This document shows, in pieces, positions 8,421 through 21,100 of a stretch of 64,000 nt of DNA. The position numbers and the translations under genes were made by a program. Every line of letters begins with the position of its first letter. Within the stretch, counting starts at the first letter, position 1. The stretch is from Mesaphorura yosii (Eukaryota; Arthropoda; Collembola; Poduromorpha; Tullbergiidae): assembly GCA_009869945.1 (NCBI GenBank), contig WIXG01000072.1:1-64000 (forward strand), read 5' to 3'. The notes under the pieces were generated by a model that worked only from the letters and a program-made list of their open reading frames with translations, searched no databases and had not been told where the DNA came from.

Positions 8421-11400
8421 TACAAATTGCAAGTGTGCGTGGAATCGCATACCCTTTTCCACACTGGTGGAATGAAAACTGTGAGGAATTTCAATTGACT
8501 TACGACGTTCAACATTGAATATAACAAAATAATCTTGTGCAATTGAATATGTTAAATACTATTTTAATTCTCTTGTGATAAAAAAGAATGTCCGGGCACA
8601 TTTTCCAGCTTTCAAATTCGAAAAATACGTTTCTTCTGGACAAATCCTAGCCACAGTTAATGATATCATGAAAGGAATAATGAGTACGAGTCAATACTCG
8701 TAAGTGCTTCGATTCTCTTGCAATCGCCAAAGAAAATATGTCCGAAAAACTCGAATGACCGTGAAAAGACGAATCAAAGAAAGTCAAAAGATTCTTTAAA
8801 CGAGAGTCAATTGTAGATTAGCCTACCAATAATTGGCACGTCTAATCCTGAGCTCAAAACTGTGTCTCGGCTTCGGTAAATTCAAAATCAAGTCAGCAGG
8901 ACATTTAAATACTTATTTCTTTAATTTAAACGGGCCTGGTAAGATTTCACGATGAAAAACTGCGTACTGAAAGTGAAATGTCGAGGGAAATATCTTTTCA
9001 TTCAACATTTTCTCGGCGAAATATTCCCCACAATTATCTTGCAAGCGGAAATTTCACGACACCATTTCACAGCGAAAAAACTCGAGCTGCGTACTTAGCT
9101 TTAAGGATTAACCCTTCTATTTTATATCCGGAGAAAGGAGCGCCGGCCAGGAACCCCATTCCAGGCACCCCTCTGCCTCCACCAAGAAAGCCATGCAAGC
9201 CCTAATAGCAAACAAAAAGCATGTACCACATATGAATAGTTAACTGTTGCACTCCTAAACTACTCTCTTACTTATCTTCATTGTATTCTTATTCATTTCA
9301 AAGCCTAAAACCAGTTCGAATATAACTCAAACAAATTAAGATTAATACGTTTCATAAATATTGGTCAGAGCCGCCACAGCAGCACCTCACCTCATCACAT
9401 CACTTTTTACCACCATACCTTCGGGATGTTGTAATCCTAATTCTCATTTCTGAAACATTAATACAATCACGGTGGAGGAATAATGGGATTATTAATTTAT
9501 TTTGAGTTTTGAAAAGTGATTAAAGTGTCACTCGATTGGCGCAAAGCATTTTACGCAATAATTGAATACACTTAAGGTTGCCGTAGCTGTAGAATATAGC
9601 CGTGCAATACGTCACAGTCACAATGCAGTGTACCCGTACTCACACGCCAAGAATCCATTAAGTTTTCGCACGTATGTTGCGCTCCTGCCATGCTGTCATT
9701 GTTGAACGAAATTCTCAGCCGCGTTATTGTTCTGAGACACTGATTGCTAAAACATCGACAAGGGCTGTGTCTATCCTGAACATATTGCCGTACACTCACT
9801 ACCAATGCTGTCATTGTCCAACCCTCGCCAAACACCAAAGCATCAATAAAGTCATTTCAGCCCTAGAAATAAATCAACTTGAAGCTCGACATGGTTCTGG
9901 GTGAGTCGAGCAAGTCGAGCGCGACCCTTCGGAGATCAATAATTGCAAGATTAAAAATAAACAATGAGCAATAAAACCCCAATCTGATTCGTTTAGTGTT
10001 TCGTGCACGTGGAGGGGAATGTTTATTGCAGCAGGAGGTCAATAGGTCAAGAATGGGCTCACACTGAGTGTAAATGTCAATAGCCAATACCATGTGCCAT
10101 GCTTCACCAGCATCAGTCCGCATAAATTATGCAGTACTTAATTTCACATGGGGATAAAGATTATGCAATGATTTGGAGTCTTTCCTAACTCTCTTGCACT
10201 TCCTTCATCAGATTACCTAATCAGAGATTCAGAGTCTCCATGACCCTGGATGCCTGTTATGATGAGAAATGCTGTTGTGTCAGTGTCAGCATAAAATTTC
10301 AATTTACCTGTCAAAGCCGAGCCTACACGTGTGTACTAACGTGTACACTCACGTACTAATCCTGGCTTGTGTGAAGTTTCCAAGTCAATTTATGCTCAGC
10401 AGTAGCTGAAAGGTCAGTCTCAGATCGCATGTGAATGCAAATCGCATGAATCGACTGTCAGTGTCAGAGGGGACGGAGAAGCAGGCGAGTGATTTGCTAA
10501 TAGAATTGAGTTATTCTTGCTAAATCATCGCGGCCAATGCAGCAGGAGAGCCGGCTCGCTGCACTGGCCACAAGGCAAAGTTTCACTTTCCGTAATTAAC
10601 TTCCCGTTTCTCACAACAAAAGCGAGCGCACATAATTAATTCTCTCCTTTGTCCGAGCTCGCAAACTGATTTAAATTATGATCAATGCAGAAATGCAATG
10701 CACCAGTTCTAAAAATACGTACCTTGAATTACGAGCTAGTACACCGCTTGATTGACACTTTAAGGACCTCACCACAAGCGCAAATACGCTACCTTAAACC
10801 ACAACATGGCAACAATGAACGATCAATTGTATTCCATTGTTGACCGGAATTCAGCCGCAGTCAGTGTTTGGGTGCTTCCCAGACGCATGCATGCATATCA
10901 TTTGCGTCTGATGTGAAAAAATTTCATTGCCATCATTCATGCTGGCTTTGCTTTAACTTTTTGCGTTTCTTGGTTTTCCTGTCCTCACTCCAAGAATACA
11001 AATTCATTAACTCAGCTTTTCGATTTTAATGGAGTGATTGACTGCCATGCCAAGAATGTTTCGCCTTTTATTGACAGGCCACGAGCAGGGCCTTTGGCCA
11101 ATTCTCAACGCGGCGCTGTTACGGCTGCCATGCCGCAGAGATATTGATCTCTTTATTGTGCTCGTAATGGAGACCCAATCAATGCACTGGCAATTATCGC
11201 GTATCGGAAGTGACCTTTAAGATTGAGCTGTTCTTTTGAAGTATGAAGTTGAAGTGCGCCGCTGCCTGCTGTGCGCCTGGTCTTTGTCGTTGTCGCTTGG
11301 ACGTAATTGAGAGACCATCAATCGCTTGGACTGCGGACATTGGCTCACCGATCCACAATCAGCGATCAGCACCCTTCGCGTCAAGCACCTGCTCAATGTT

Positions 11401-14400
11401 TGCGTGCGTGTTTAACCTTCTGCTTGCTGCCAACAAACAATTTAAGCCTTTTAAGTGCCCATTTGCGATTCACGTTGCGTCCAGATTTTGCGATTTTTTG
11501 CGGCGATAGTATGCAAAATGCCAAATGAACGAAATTTGTACTTGGCATAAATATCAAAATATGACGGACTCACCACAACAGCACATTTTGCTTAGAACAA
11601 AGTCCGTGCGTGCACTTAGCGTTCATTAACTGATGCTGGTTGGCGAGGAGTCGGCACCCGTCCGGCCTTCCTGCTCTTTTACCGACTCAATTAAGAGTGA
11701 CAAGTGGCTTTGGGGCCGTGTGCCATGTCTTGGCTGTGATTTAGGACAAAAACGTGCGTCTCGTACCGCAAATTGCTGCACGGGTCGATTTGGGTGCCAT
11801 AAATTGCGAAAAATGCCGTTTTAGTAATGCATTCGCTCGTACGCTGGGGACTCGATCGATTTAATTATTCTCCGCATTGTGGGGCAATGCAAATGTGCAT
11901 TCCTAAATTTAATCTTAATCCACGAGTTGCGTTTTGTTGCGTGTGCTGCGCTCAAGGTGAGACCACAGTTTGGCTTTGGCGTTGCCACTCCATTGTTATT
12001 GTGCACCGTCTTAATTTATTTCTATGCCATGTCGTTGCTGTGGACCAAAATAGCGTACGAATTTGGAGCGTCATAATTTATTGCGTCGGGTTACGTAAAA
12101 CTGATTGAATCGCATTCAATCTGTGAAGCAGTCTCCGAGGAGCGAGAAATGGTCAACAGCTTAGGAATACAAGTGACGAAGTACAGCTAGACGGATTGCA
12201 AGCCGCAGATGATTCTAACCAGCTAACGCAAGAGCATGAGAAGACAATAGGCACCAAATTATATTTACACTTGCATCTTGTGCTCATCTTGCATTTGCAA
12301 TTGCATTATAGAAAATGCAGTCTCATCTCACGATTATTGCTCTCTCCTTTCGTATTGGCATTCCTAGTGAAATGAATTGAAATCGAATATTTTTAATCCT
12401 CGCAAGGTAGGCGCACTACTTGATTGTCCGGCCGTTGATTTCGACGTGTGCAATAATTGCAAGGCGATCACACACAGCTGCTTGACGCATTTTAGTAATT
12501 ACGGCGACCTTGACAGCAGTTTTAATTCAGATCAATTAAATCCATGTGACTTGGTCACAAATTGTGTGTTTGTTCCAATAAATAGTAATTGCCGGTTACG
12601 TTGGTCTCCTCAAGGCAGCTAGAGCGAGTGTGAAAAAGGATTAATCAAGAGAAGCCCTGCAATTCCGATAATCCCTGACGACGTCGACGTCGAAGTGAGG
12701 CCAAGTCTTAAGGCATTAAGGGCGATTTACTCAAAGCTTTGACGTTTTGTGCGTTATTTGTCAGCGGTGGACGGCGACAAGACAATGGCACATTGTACAA
12801 TGATAATTATATGCGCTACATCATTTGCCGTCGTTTGAGTAATGATCTCTTTTTCTATTCGTGTTTATTTGTATGTTGTGAAGGTGTTGAAAGATTAAAA
12901 GGAATTAATTCAATGCCAATCATAATTAGAACGAACGCAGCAATTCTTACATTTCTCTCGTCATGAAGACTTGGCCAGTGTGATTATTGCAAGAAATTCT
13001 GGCCAATCGGACCCAGACAACATCTGACAGGACACAACACGAACCTAATCTAACGAGCATTCACAGACACCTTATCGCTTGTTGTGTAATCGCTTTCAGC
13101 TTGCTTTTAAGTTGTCAAAACATGCACAAGCCGCTTAAAATACTTGAGATCATTGCCGTATGGTCCCACATGCAAGATTTTACGACATTACAGATTCTAA
13201 TCTGGAAATGAACCCAAGCAGCAATTAAGTACGTGCTGCTTAGCTACGTTTTATGCGTCGAATACATTCAACCCAGCATCCACGACCACGTCCACGTTAA
13301 TGTTGTGGAAATTTGCTGCAATTTGGCAATGGCAACAGCAACGGGCATGTCCTTTCAAAACAAGCCGTTCGTTCTGAGAGTCAATTTACTCAGACATGTC
13401 ATTTTACAATTTTGCGGTATACGAGATTTGCACTAATTTTCTTTTCCTTATTGCCGTGATTCATGCCACGTGTTACGTCCAATGGTGACTCGTAACTTGG
13501 ACGTGGCTGTCATTTCTTGCGTTGCATCGATGCTTTGGGACATGAAGTTGGTCACGTCGCGGTGGTTGAAAAATCTTAAGTGAATTTCACGGCTAATCTT
13601 ATTAGAATTGGAAATTGACGCAGTTTGCTGCATGTGACACTTTCTGGTATAGTTTACGCAATGCGGATGAGACAGGTGTCACTCGTGAGCAAAATCAGTG
13701 ACAGAAGACGGCATTTTATTGCAGGCAGTTTGTCAACGTCGACAAATTGCAGTTGCACCAGAAACGGTTTCAACCTCTGCACCAGCGACGGCGAAGGAGG
13801 CGTCGTACAATGTTCGCGTGGCATGTTTTCTTGCTTTGACCGTCCGATTGAATTAAGAATTAAACCCCTCGAACAGAATACAGTAAGATATTTAGAGTCT
13901 GGTATGCAAAGAGATGTGCAATGTGAAATACGTAGTTCAATTCGGGCAATGCAATTTGCAACCTTATATTATAATTTTCTCTTTCATTTCAGTATGCCAA
14001 TTCGCATTCTTTCTTCCTCCGTACGAAGTATGCGCAAGTACATGAGAGTGGAGAGTGGCTGACTGAGATTGTACACTCATTGTTGCCTACTCCACCACCA
14101 CCCGTAACCACTGTTGCTAAAGACACTGCAACAATCACACGGCGCAGTGTACGCGTACGCGTACTTTTCTCAAATTCATCATCACTTCTGAATCCAAACA
14201 TTTCCATTGTTGCATCGAAGAAAGAACGAGTGTCAGTCTGCAGTAGTCCGCAGCCAAGTCACAGAGTAACAAGTTCTTTGCGAATCGCGAGTGCAAATCG
14301 CGAAACAAGTGCAAACAGTAACGGCTTGCCCAGTGTCAATTTCTGATTTATCTTTTTCTGAGGTGGACAACACGCGTGCCACCAATTACGCACCCGTGAA

Positions 14401-17400
14401 TCAGCAAATTCAGTTGTGATCCACTTTGAAGACGATCTCGTGCCCAAATCTCTTCATGGTACACATTCACGGGCAGAGACTTGAATCAGAAACGACGCTT
14501 AGTGAAAGTCTCCAAACAAAAGTGAATCTAAATTGAAATACCGTTTATTTGGTTCATTCGCACCAATTAGCACTGCGTGCTCTGAGCCCAATTCACTTCC
14601 GGTAAGTGTACGCGTAATTAGCGCGGAATTAATTAATCAGGCTAGTGCAAATTTCGAATCACACAGTGTACGCATGCATGGGACACATCGCGAATATGCG
14701 ACAATGAAACGGATCGTGGAGTGATCACGTTTGCACATTTTGGGCATTGTTTTGCGTCTCAGCTTGCCCCACGCCATCCCTCTTCACGCCGCATTTCACC
14801 ATTTTCAGTTTCGTTTTCGTTTTCAATAGAATCAAGTCATGATTTTGCATTTCGCAGTATTTTTCCTATTTTGACACTGCACGGAGCCCCAAGTAGGTTA
14901 AAGGTTACATAAAGGGATTGTAATTACATTTCGGTATGAGAACCTCATAAATCTTGTATCTCGTTACTCTCGAGCACAGCTCGCGTCTTGCTGAAAGATG
15001 TGCAATTATGGCTAATGTAAATGAAGCTCAGCGCGGCTGTGCTGCGGTCGAAGAAGGAAGTTGTGCCAAAAACCAAAAGTGTGGCTTCAACAATTGAGTA
15101 ATAAAATCATTGTGATGTGATACAAACACAATAACAGTCACCGAGTTCGAGCGCACGATGCAGCGGGCCAGGTGGAGGAAATGTGGCAAAGTTCATTTAT
15201 GGGATGGCGATGGCAGGCAAGCGCATAATTATGATGAATACTTGCGCTGCGAGAAGGAAGATCTTACAACATCGCGTATGAGGAATTGCATCGCCACGCA
15301 ATAAGATGCTCGCTGTGAGAAATTGAAATTAAAAGTGTCAAAGGACTTGTATCCTTGAAAACAGCCCGTATTCTCATTCCGCAGATTATATAATCGAGAA
15401 ACCAGTTTTGCAGCTTTGCATTTGGATTTGCATTTACAAATGCTACTTGCTACTCGTCACACAGACCAGCAGAACATAAGCACAAGCAGAGACGAACAGG
15501 TTCGTGTGTCTGTCTGCCATCGTGTGATTTTAACATGATCGTTAAAGGCTTGACAGATTTGCAGGTCTGACAAATGAGTCAGCAAGCTATCAATTCCTCA
15601 TTCGGCGTATCGCCACTTGCTTTACAGTGCGTGAAGACGAGGCTGAGAACGAGGAGAAGATGAGACTAAAATAGGTATCGAGCTTCGACTCTCATTATCA
15701 GCGCCGAGTTTAATGTGGCGATAAACCACTTCCTTTTACAAGCCGATGACACATTCATTTTCGCAATACTCGCGAGATGCAAACTAACATGATGAGGCTT
15801 TGAGATGAGATACGAGCTGCTAATTAGCCAGCCATAATTCTCTTAAGGAAAGCTTCCACTCTTAATCCCGATTTGGCCGATGATCTGCATCGCAATCTCA
15901 ATACGGGATCATGGTAAAAGGTGTCATTGCATTGCGATTGCGACATGACCTCAACTCATCACGTAATTAAATTTCTGCCATTGCGATGAGTCAAGTTGCG
16001 TAAACAATGAGAAAATTGGGTTTAAGACCACTTGAGGAGGGATCTGGCCTGGGCCTCAACGACGGTGTGGATGGCAATCAAAATAATACGGATTAATGAT
16101 AATGGATGAGGTATTGTTCTCTAAATATGGACTGGGAAGGGAACAATAAGGATTTACTGCGCCAGCGTCAGTCTAATGGCCAGCGATAATTCATGCATCC
16201 TACATTCTAACGGTCATGATTCATCCTTAAATACGAGACTGCTCACAAACACAAATCTGAATGAATCGATTCATTTTTTTGCACATTTTGCATTTTGCAT
16301 GAATGCTAAACCTTCTCTAGCCATTAGCAGCGGCGTGTGATGTGAATCGCAACCTTCATGTTCAATTTAGTGTAAAGTAAGGCGAAGGCAAGTTCACAAG
16401 AATTACGTGAACGAATTTTTTGGGACCACAAAAACGACACAAATTCACAGTCAGGCGCGAATCACTACGTTTGATGGCTCGATGACCCATTTCAGGCGCC
16501 AGGGACCCAGTTAATTAATTTTCGATTACGGCGCATAAACGCGAACTCGTAAATTTCAATTTCACGGCTCAGTTTAGTCGAGTCTTAACCAGGCACTCAA
16601 ATTACATCATTCAGCCCAGGCCTACGACTGGCAAAATTTATGGATCATATGGCTCAAAAAGCGGTCCATTTCAGCGTCAATAATTAACATGTGCAAAAAA
16701 CCTGTCTTTATTGTTCCCTGCTTTGTTCAAGATTACGACCATTGCTGGGGTAATTTGTCACTGGATTCATGGTTCCTAACCATTTAGTGCTTGGCATCCT
16801 GTTAGAAGAAACTCGTCCGTTGTCCAAACTGTTGCAAATGCCTGGCGATGTGATGGACCTGATAATTTATAGAAAAGTTCGTCTGAAGCCAGTCAGGGCG
16901 CAGATAGACTACAGTAAGAGTCATGAAGAAGAAAAGCGAAATCTAAATTCTTCATCTTGGATCGTGGTCTTGTGCCCTACCTCATCATTATCCTCATCCC
17001 TTTCATCTTCGACTTTTAAATCGCAGTAACAATGCAAGTACGAAGTCTCAACCCTTGCATATCTCTTACCTGAATCCAAGGTTATTTTCGATTTATATTT
17101 ATCATGTAAGATGAAGGAGTAACACAATCGACAGAACGAGAAAAAATAGAACAATGAAAGCATTTATAACAGCGTCAAACGCAGAGGCAAATGCAGGCGT
17201 CAAGGAGGAAATTTGCAAAAGGCAAAAGACAATTCGAATCGTTCACGTTTCATCCTCCAATGAATTTCATTAGTTTTTGCGTCAAGCTTATAATTTGTGA
17301 TGTCAAATTCCAATGCATTCCGACAACAATGAACTCGCAACCTTCGCATTGAAATCCCTGTGAGCATTATGGCAGCGGTAGATTTCTTGCAAAAAACTGC

Positions 17401-18197
17401 GAACAAATTCAAATAAGTAAGAAATCAACGCCTTGTCAGGCAGTAGAAAAGAATTCGCGTCAATAAAAAGTGAATCTGACATCTGGATCACCGCTTCAGA
17501 AGTAAAACCACAATGCATTGTGGTTTAATTTCATTATTGCTGATGTTGTTGCTCGGAGGCTCTCGTGCGGCTGCTTTTCCTGTTTTCGTTTTTAAATAGA
17601 GCATCTTCGTCTTATCTCTTTTTCAACACCACGACCAACACCGCTGCATCATCTTGTACGCAATTTTAATTTTCTTTTCATTTCATTTCGTCTCGACTTT
17701 ATTACCACGCATGTTGTTATTACGATTATTATTGCCACTCACGATGCAAAAAATTGATTCTCATCTCATCTCATCTCTAATTTCTCATCTCTCGTCTCTG
17801 CGCTGTATTTATAACCACAGGACCGCAATGAATCGACAGTCATCATCATCAACCGTGCCGCGTCATCTCGGCCGTTATTATTATGACAACTTTTGCAACG
17901 TGAACATGATAAGTGAGCCAGTTGCAATTAGTTGTTAATTGTGATTAACGAGTAACGAGTTGAGGGAGATCAGCAATGGCAAATAGCAAATGGCAAATTT
18001 CAAATGAAAGCTAACGCGAGTCTTGCTTTAATTACAGTTTTCCCTTCGCCGGATTGACGCCGTTGCCGAGCCGAACCCGTGCTGATGATGGACATTGCCT
18101 AATGACCAAGCCACAGAGTCCAAGTCGAGCGCACACTTAACCTCAAATTACAGGACTTTCAAGAACCCACCGCACAAGAGTCCCAACCAGAGTCAAG
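8421..18197. other. 9.8-kb gene-free stretch
   Basis: I see no gene here that I can support. An open frame at 8978-9205 (+) ends in a Pro-rich GAPARNPIPGTPLPPP stretch but has no clear start, partner exon or family. The region is full of TTGCAAT, TTTGCAT and TAATTA words, has alternating purine-pyrimidine runs, and carries an 8-base perfect stem at 10880-10887/10903-10910. An acceptor-like tract at about 18022-18036 suggests the gene starting at 18198 has a 5' UTR exon upstream, so part of this stretch may be its first intron. Confidence 0.4.
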
Positions 18198-21100
18198 ATG
18201 AGCAGAAAGCGTGTTCTGATCCACGCCATCACGTGGACGACGCTCGTCGTCTTCATCGTAATTGGTAAGTCATGCGAAAGAAATGATGCGAATTGGACCC
18301 ATGAAATGACCAAATGCAAATGCAGGAGTCCCGTTCTCTTAATTCCCATGCGGCACGCAACGCATAAACGCATGTCAGATTGGGTTTGGATTCTCGGCCC
18401 GACCATCTTTGTAGGTGTGAAAATAGCGTAATTACAGATTATTGAATTTGTGCTGCCTAACAATTAACCTTGAGCCAGTTCTCTTTATTTGCTCCACACA
18501 ACAGAGTTTATTCATTAGAAGATCGTTTTATTCAATTACCTGCTCACATTTACATGCAATTGCAATCATAATCACAATTCGATCTTAATAATAATGCGGC
18601 ATGTGAGGCGGCCGTCGCCGCTCAACCTAGGCCTAAATCAGAACCATAACCCACAGCGATCGCCGCAGTAACCATGCGAGGCACAATGCATGGGATTCAT
18701 GACTCATGAACCCAAGAAGATCTGCACTCATTCCAATTTATGGTCATAATTAAGCTGACCTCGCATGTCATGTTTCTGTTTACATTTATATTGCCTGTGA
18801 TTTACATTAAAGTGCTGCATTGTTGCCCACAAGTCTTCATGGGTCCGTATGAGTTCGTTGGTTCTTGACGACGCGTCCACAGAAAGATTCAATTTTTTGC
18901 AAGTCAAGGTTCGCAAAAATTTCGCTGCTGGCTGGTAAGCAGTCCTAAAAATAGAATCTGAATCAATGCACAGTCGTCAATACTCAATAGTGCAATTATT
19001 CTCATGAATGAGAGTGGGGCATTGTCATTGTTGCTGGTCGTGGTCGTATTGTTCAGTGGCGGTGGCGCACTGTGTCGGCTGACTGCGTGAATACAATAGG
19101 AATATGGATGACGACAAATGATGAATGCCAGCACGAGCAGAAAGTAGTAAATAGATTGCAAATTCAATTAGTGAACCTTATTTGACGAAAGTCGATCGAC
19201 AGAGTTCGAGTTAATGGACAAACGTCGAATGCTGACACACGATTATGTCACCTGCTGAGCGAGTAATGGCAAGTTTGTAGAAACGACTGTGGCTTTCCAG
19301 GATGACTGACTGAGGCTAAACCATGGCCTAGCCTACGCCCACCAACACAAGATTCTTGTTGTGATGGCGCTTGGTTTAACTCAACTTGTCGTTCCAGCTG
19401 GTGGACCGCGTGCGCCTGTGAGCTATGAAGTTCGACTTCCGTGTCCTCGTCCGTGTGCGGCTAAAACGTGCGCTGACTGCCAGTCGTCTTTCGTTGGGCT
19501 GCGACTGCGATTACAGTAATTACAATAGAATCGCGTCCGGGTGTTGGGCGTGGGTTTTTTAATTCGCGCACGCGTAATTGTAGTTAAAGAAAATGTGAGA
19601 TAGCATCACAATCGAGCATCGCACCGCTCACGGCTTTATGTAATGAAACCAGGATTACATGGAAGAGATGGCAGGTTGAGATTACGCATGACAATTGCAA
19701 GGAACTGCCTCAAATGCAACTGCCGCAAGAATGAGTGTCAGTGAGGCCCAGGCGCGTTACTGCAGGCAGGCAAGAAGCTGCAGAGGAACAAGGAAGGAAG
19801 GAAGAGCGTAGCACAAACAAACAACGCTGCTGGCTGCCGCTTCCATGTGCAAACAAAGGAAGATTCAATTTTAATGATTCTTGTTCAAGATATGCAGAAA
19901 CAATAGAAAAATGCTGAGAAAATGCACACGGATGCAACGCAGAAGACTGTGAGTGTGGTCAACACGAAGCCGTGCGCGTGCGCGTACGCACAAGCAAACA
20001 TTCGTACGAACGAACTGAACGAGCTTAGCTGCGGATGCGGATGACCTTTTCAGTGGTCGGTAGTTAATTACTATCTGCGTACAAACAATGGGAATCATCA
20101 TCCCGGCTGAATTTCTAATTTCATACACAATGCAATTTGCTTTGTTGCAACTTACAATCGTGCAACTCGTAAACCTAAACGCATGTCATTTGATTTTATT
20201 ACTTCATTATCACAACCATAATTCATAGACTCATGATTTTACGATGCCGCCTGAGACTTGAGAAAGCGTATTTACGTGCTTTTTGAATTTCCTTCCAAGC
20301 AATGAATTGCGCGCAGTTTCACTTTTGCAGCTTGTAAATTGTAAATCGTGGCTCCGAGCCATAAAATCAATCCTGGTTGAGTCAGGATTTGCATTGCACG
20401 GCAAGCAGCCGCGGGCTCACACCGTGTCCAACGTATTAATTAGTCGTCGCGTGTTTGTATGCTGATATTTTGGCGTGTTTGAGGAGTTAATTAAGGCCAC
20501 ATGTGGTCGTCGTCATCTTCGCTGGTCAAATGACATAACTATAATCACCACCGAGGGCATTTTGCAACAATCGCAAACTGTCATCACGTCAAAACAAGTC
20601 TCAGGCGTCTGTCATCTCCTAGCAAGTGGCATCTTGAGTCCTGACTGTGATTTGTCTATCCGCTGTGTTAATGCACACATCAGTCCAAAAATTGCACCAC
20701 ATGTCCTAATCGTACTCGAAGCAGCAATTGTCAAAGAGGATTCACTTAAAACAAGGTTAATGATCACTGTCATCGCAAACTTCGTTGCCAATTTTGCGCT
20801 GAAGGTTGAATAGCCACATTCGCATCTGAAATGGTGGCAATTGGCCCAGGTGCATGCACATATTGTTGTGACGAGACGACTGTAACCGCATTTGCGTTAG
20901 TATTTGGATCAACAACTTTTCTTTTCATCGTGGCCTAGAATTGCACACATTTGGTTAAGAAGAGGAAGTACGGTGCATTAAGAACACGTCAAGAACAAGA
21001 TGAGAGTAATGATAATAATTTATTGTGATAATAGCGCCAGCGTAATGCAATTGGCTTAAAATTGAAAGTGATACGACGTGCGGCTTGTCTCCTCTTGTTG

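Noticed and set aside
13625-14062. 145-codon open frame on the plus strand
   Set aside because: Its composition is random-looking, with no domain, splice partner or conserved motif. It lies in a stretch rich in repeated short words and is treated as chance.
17757-17803. TCTCA-rich tract as a microsatellite of note
   Set aside because: It is short and imperfect, with no special context.
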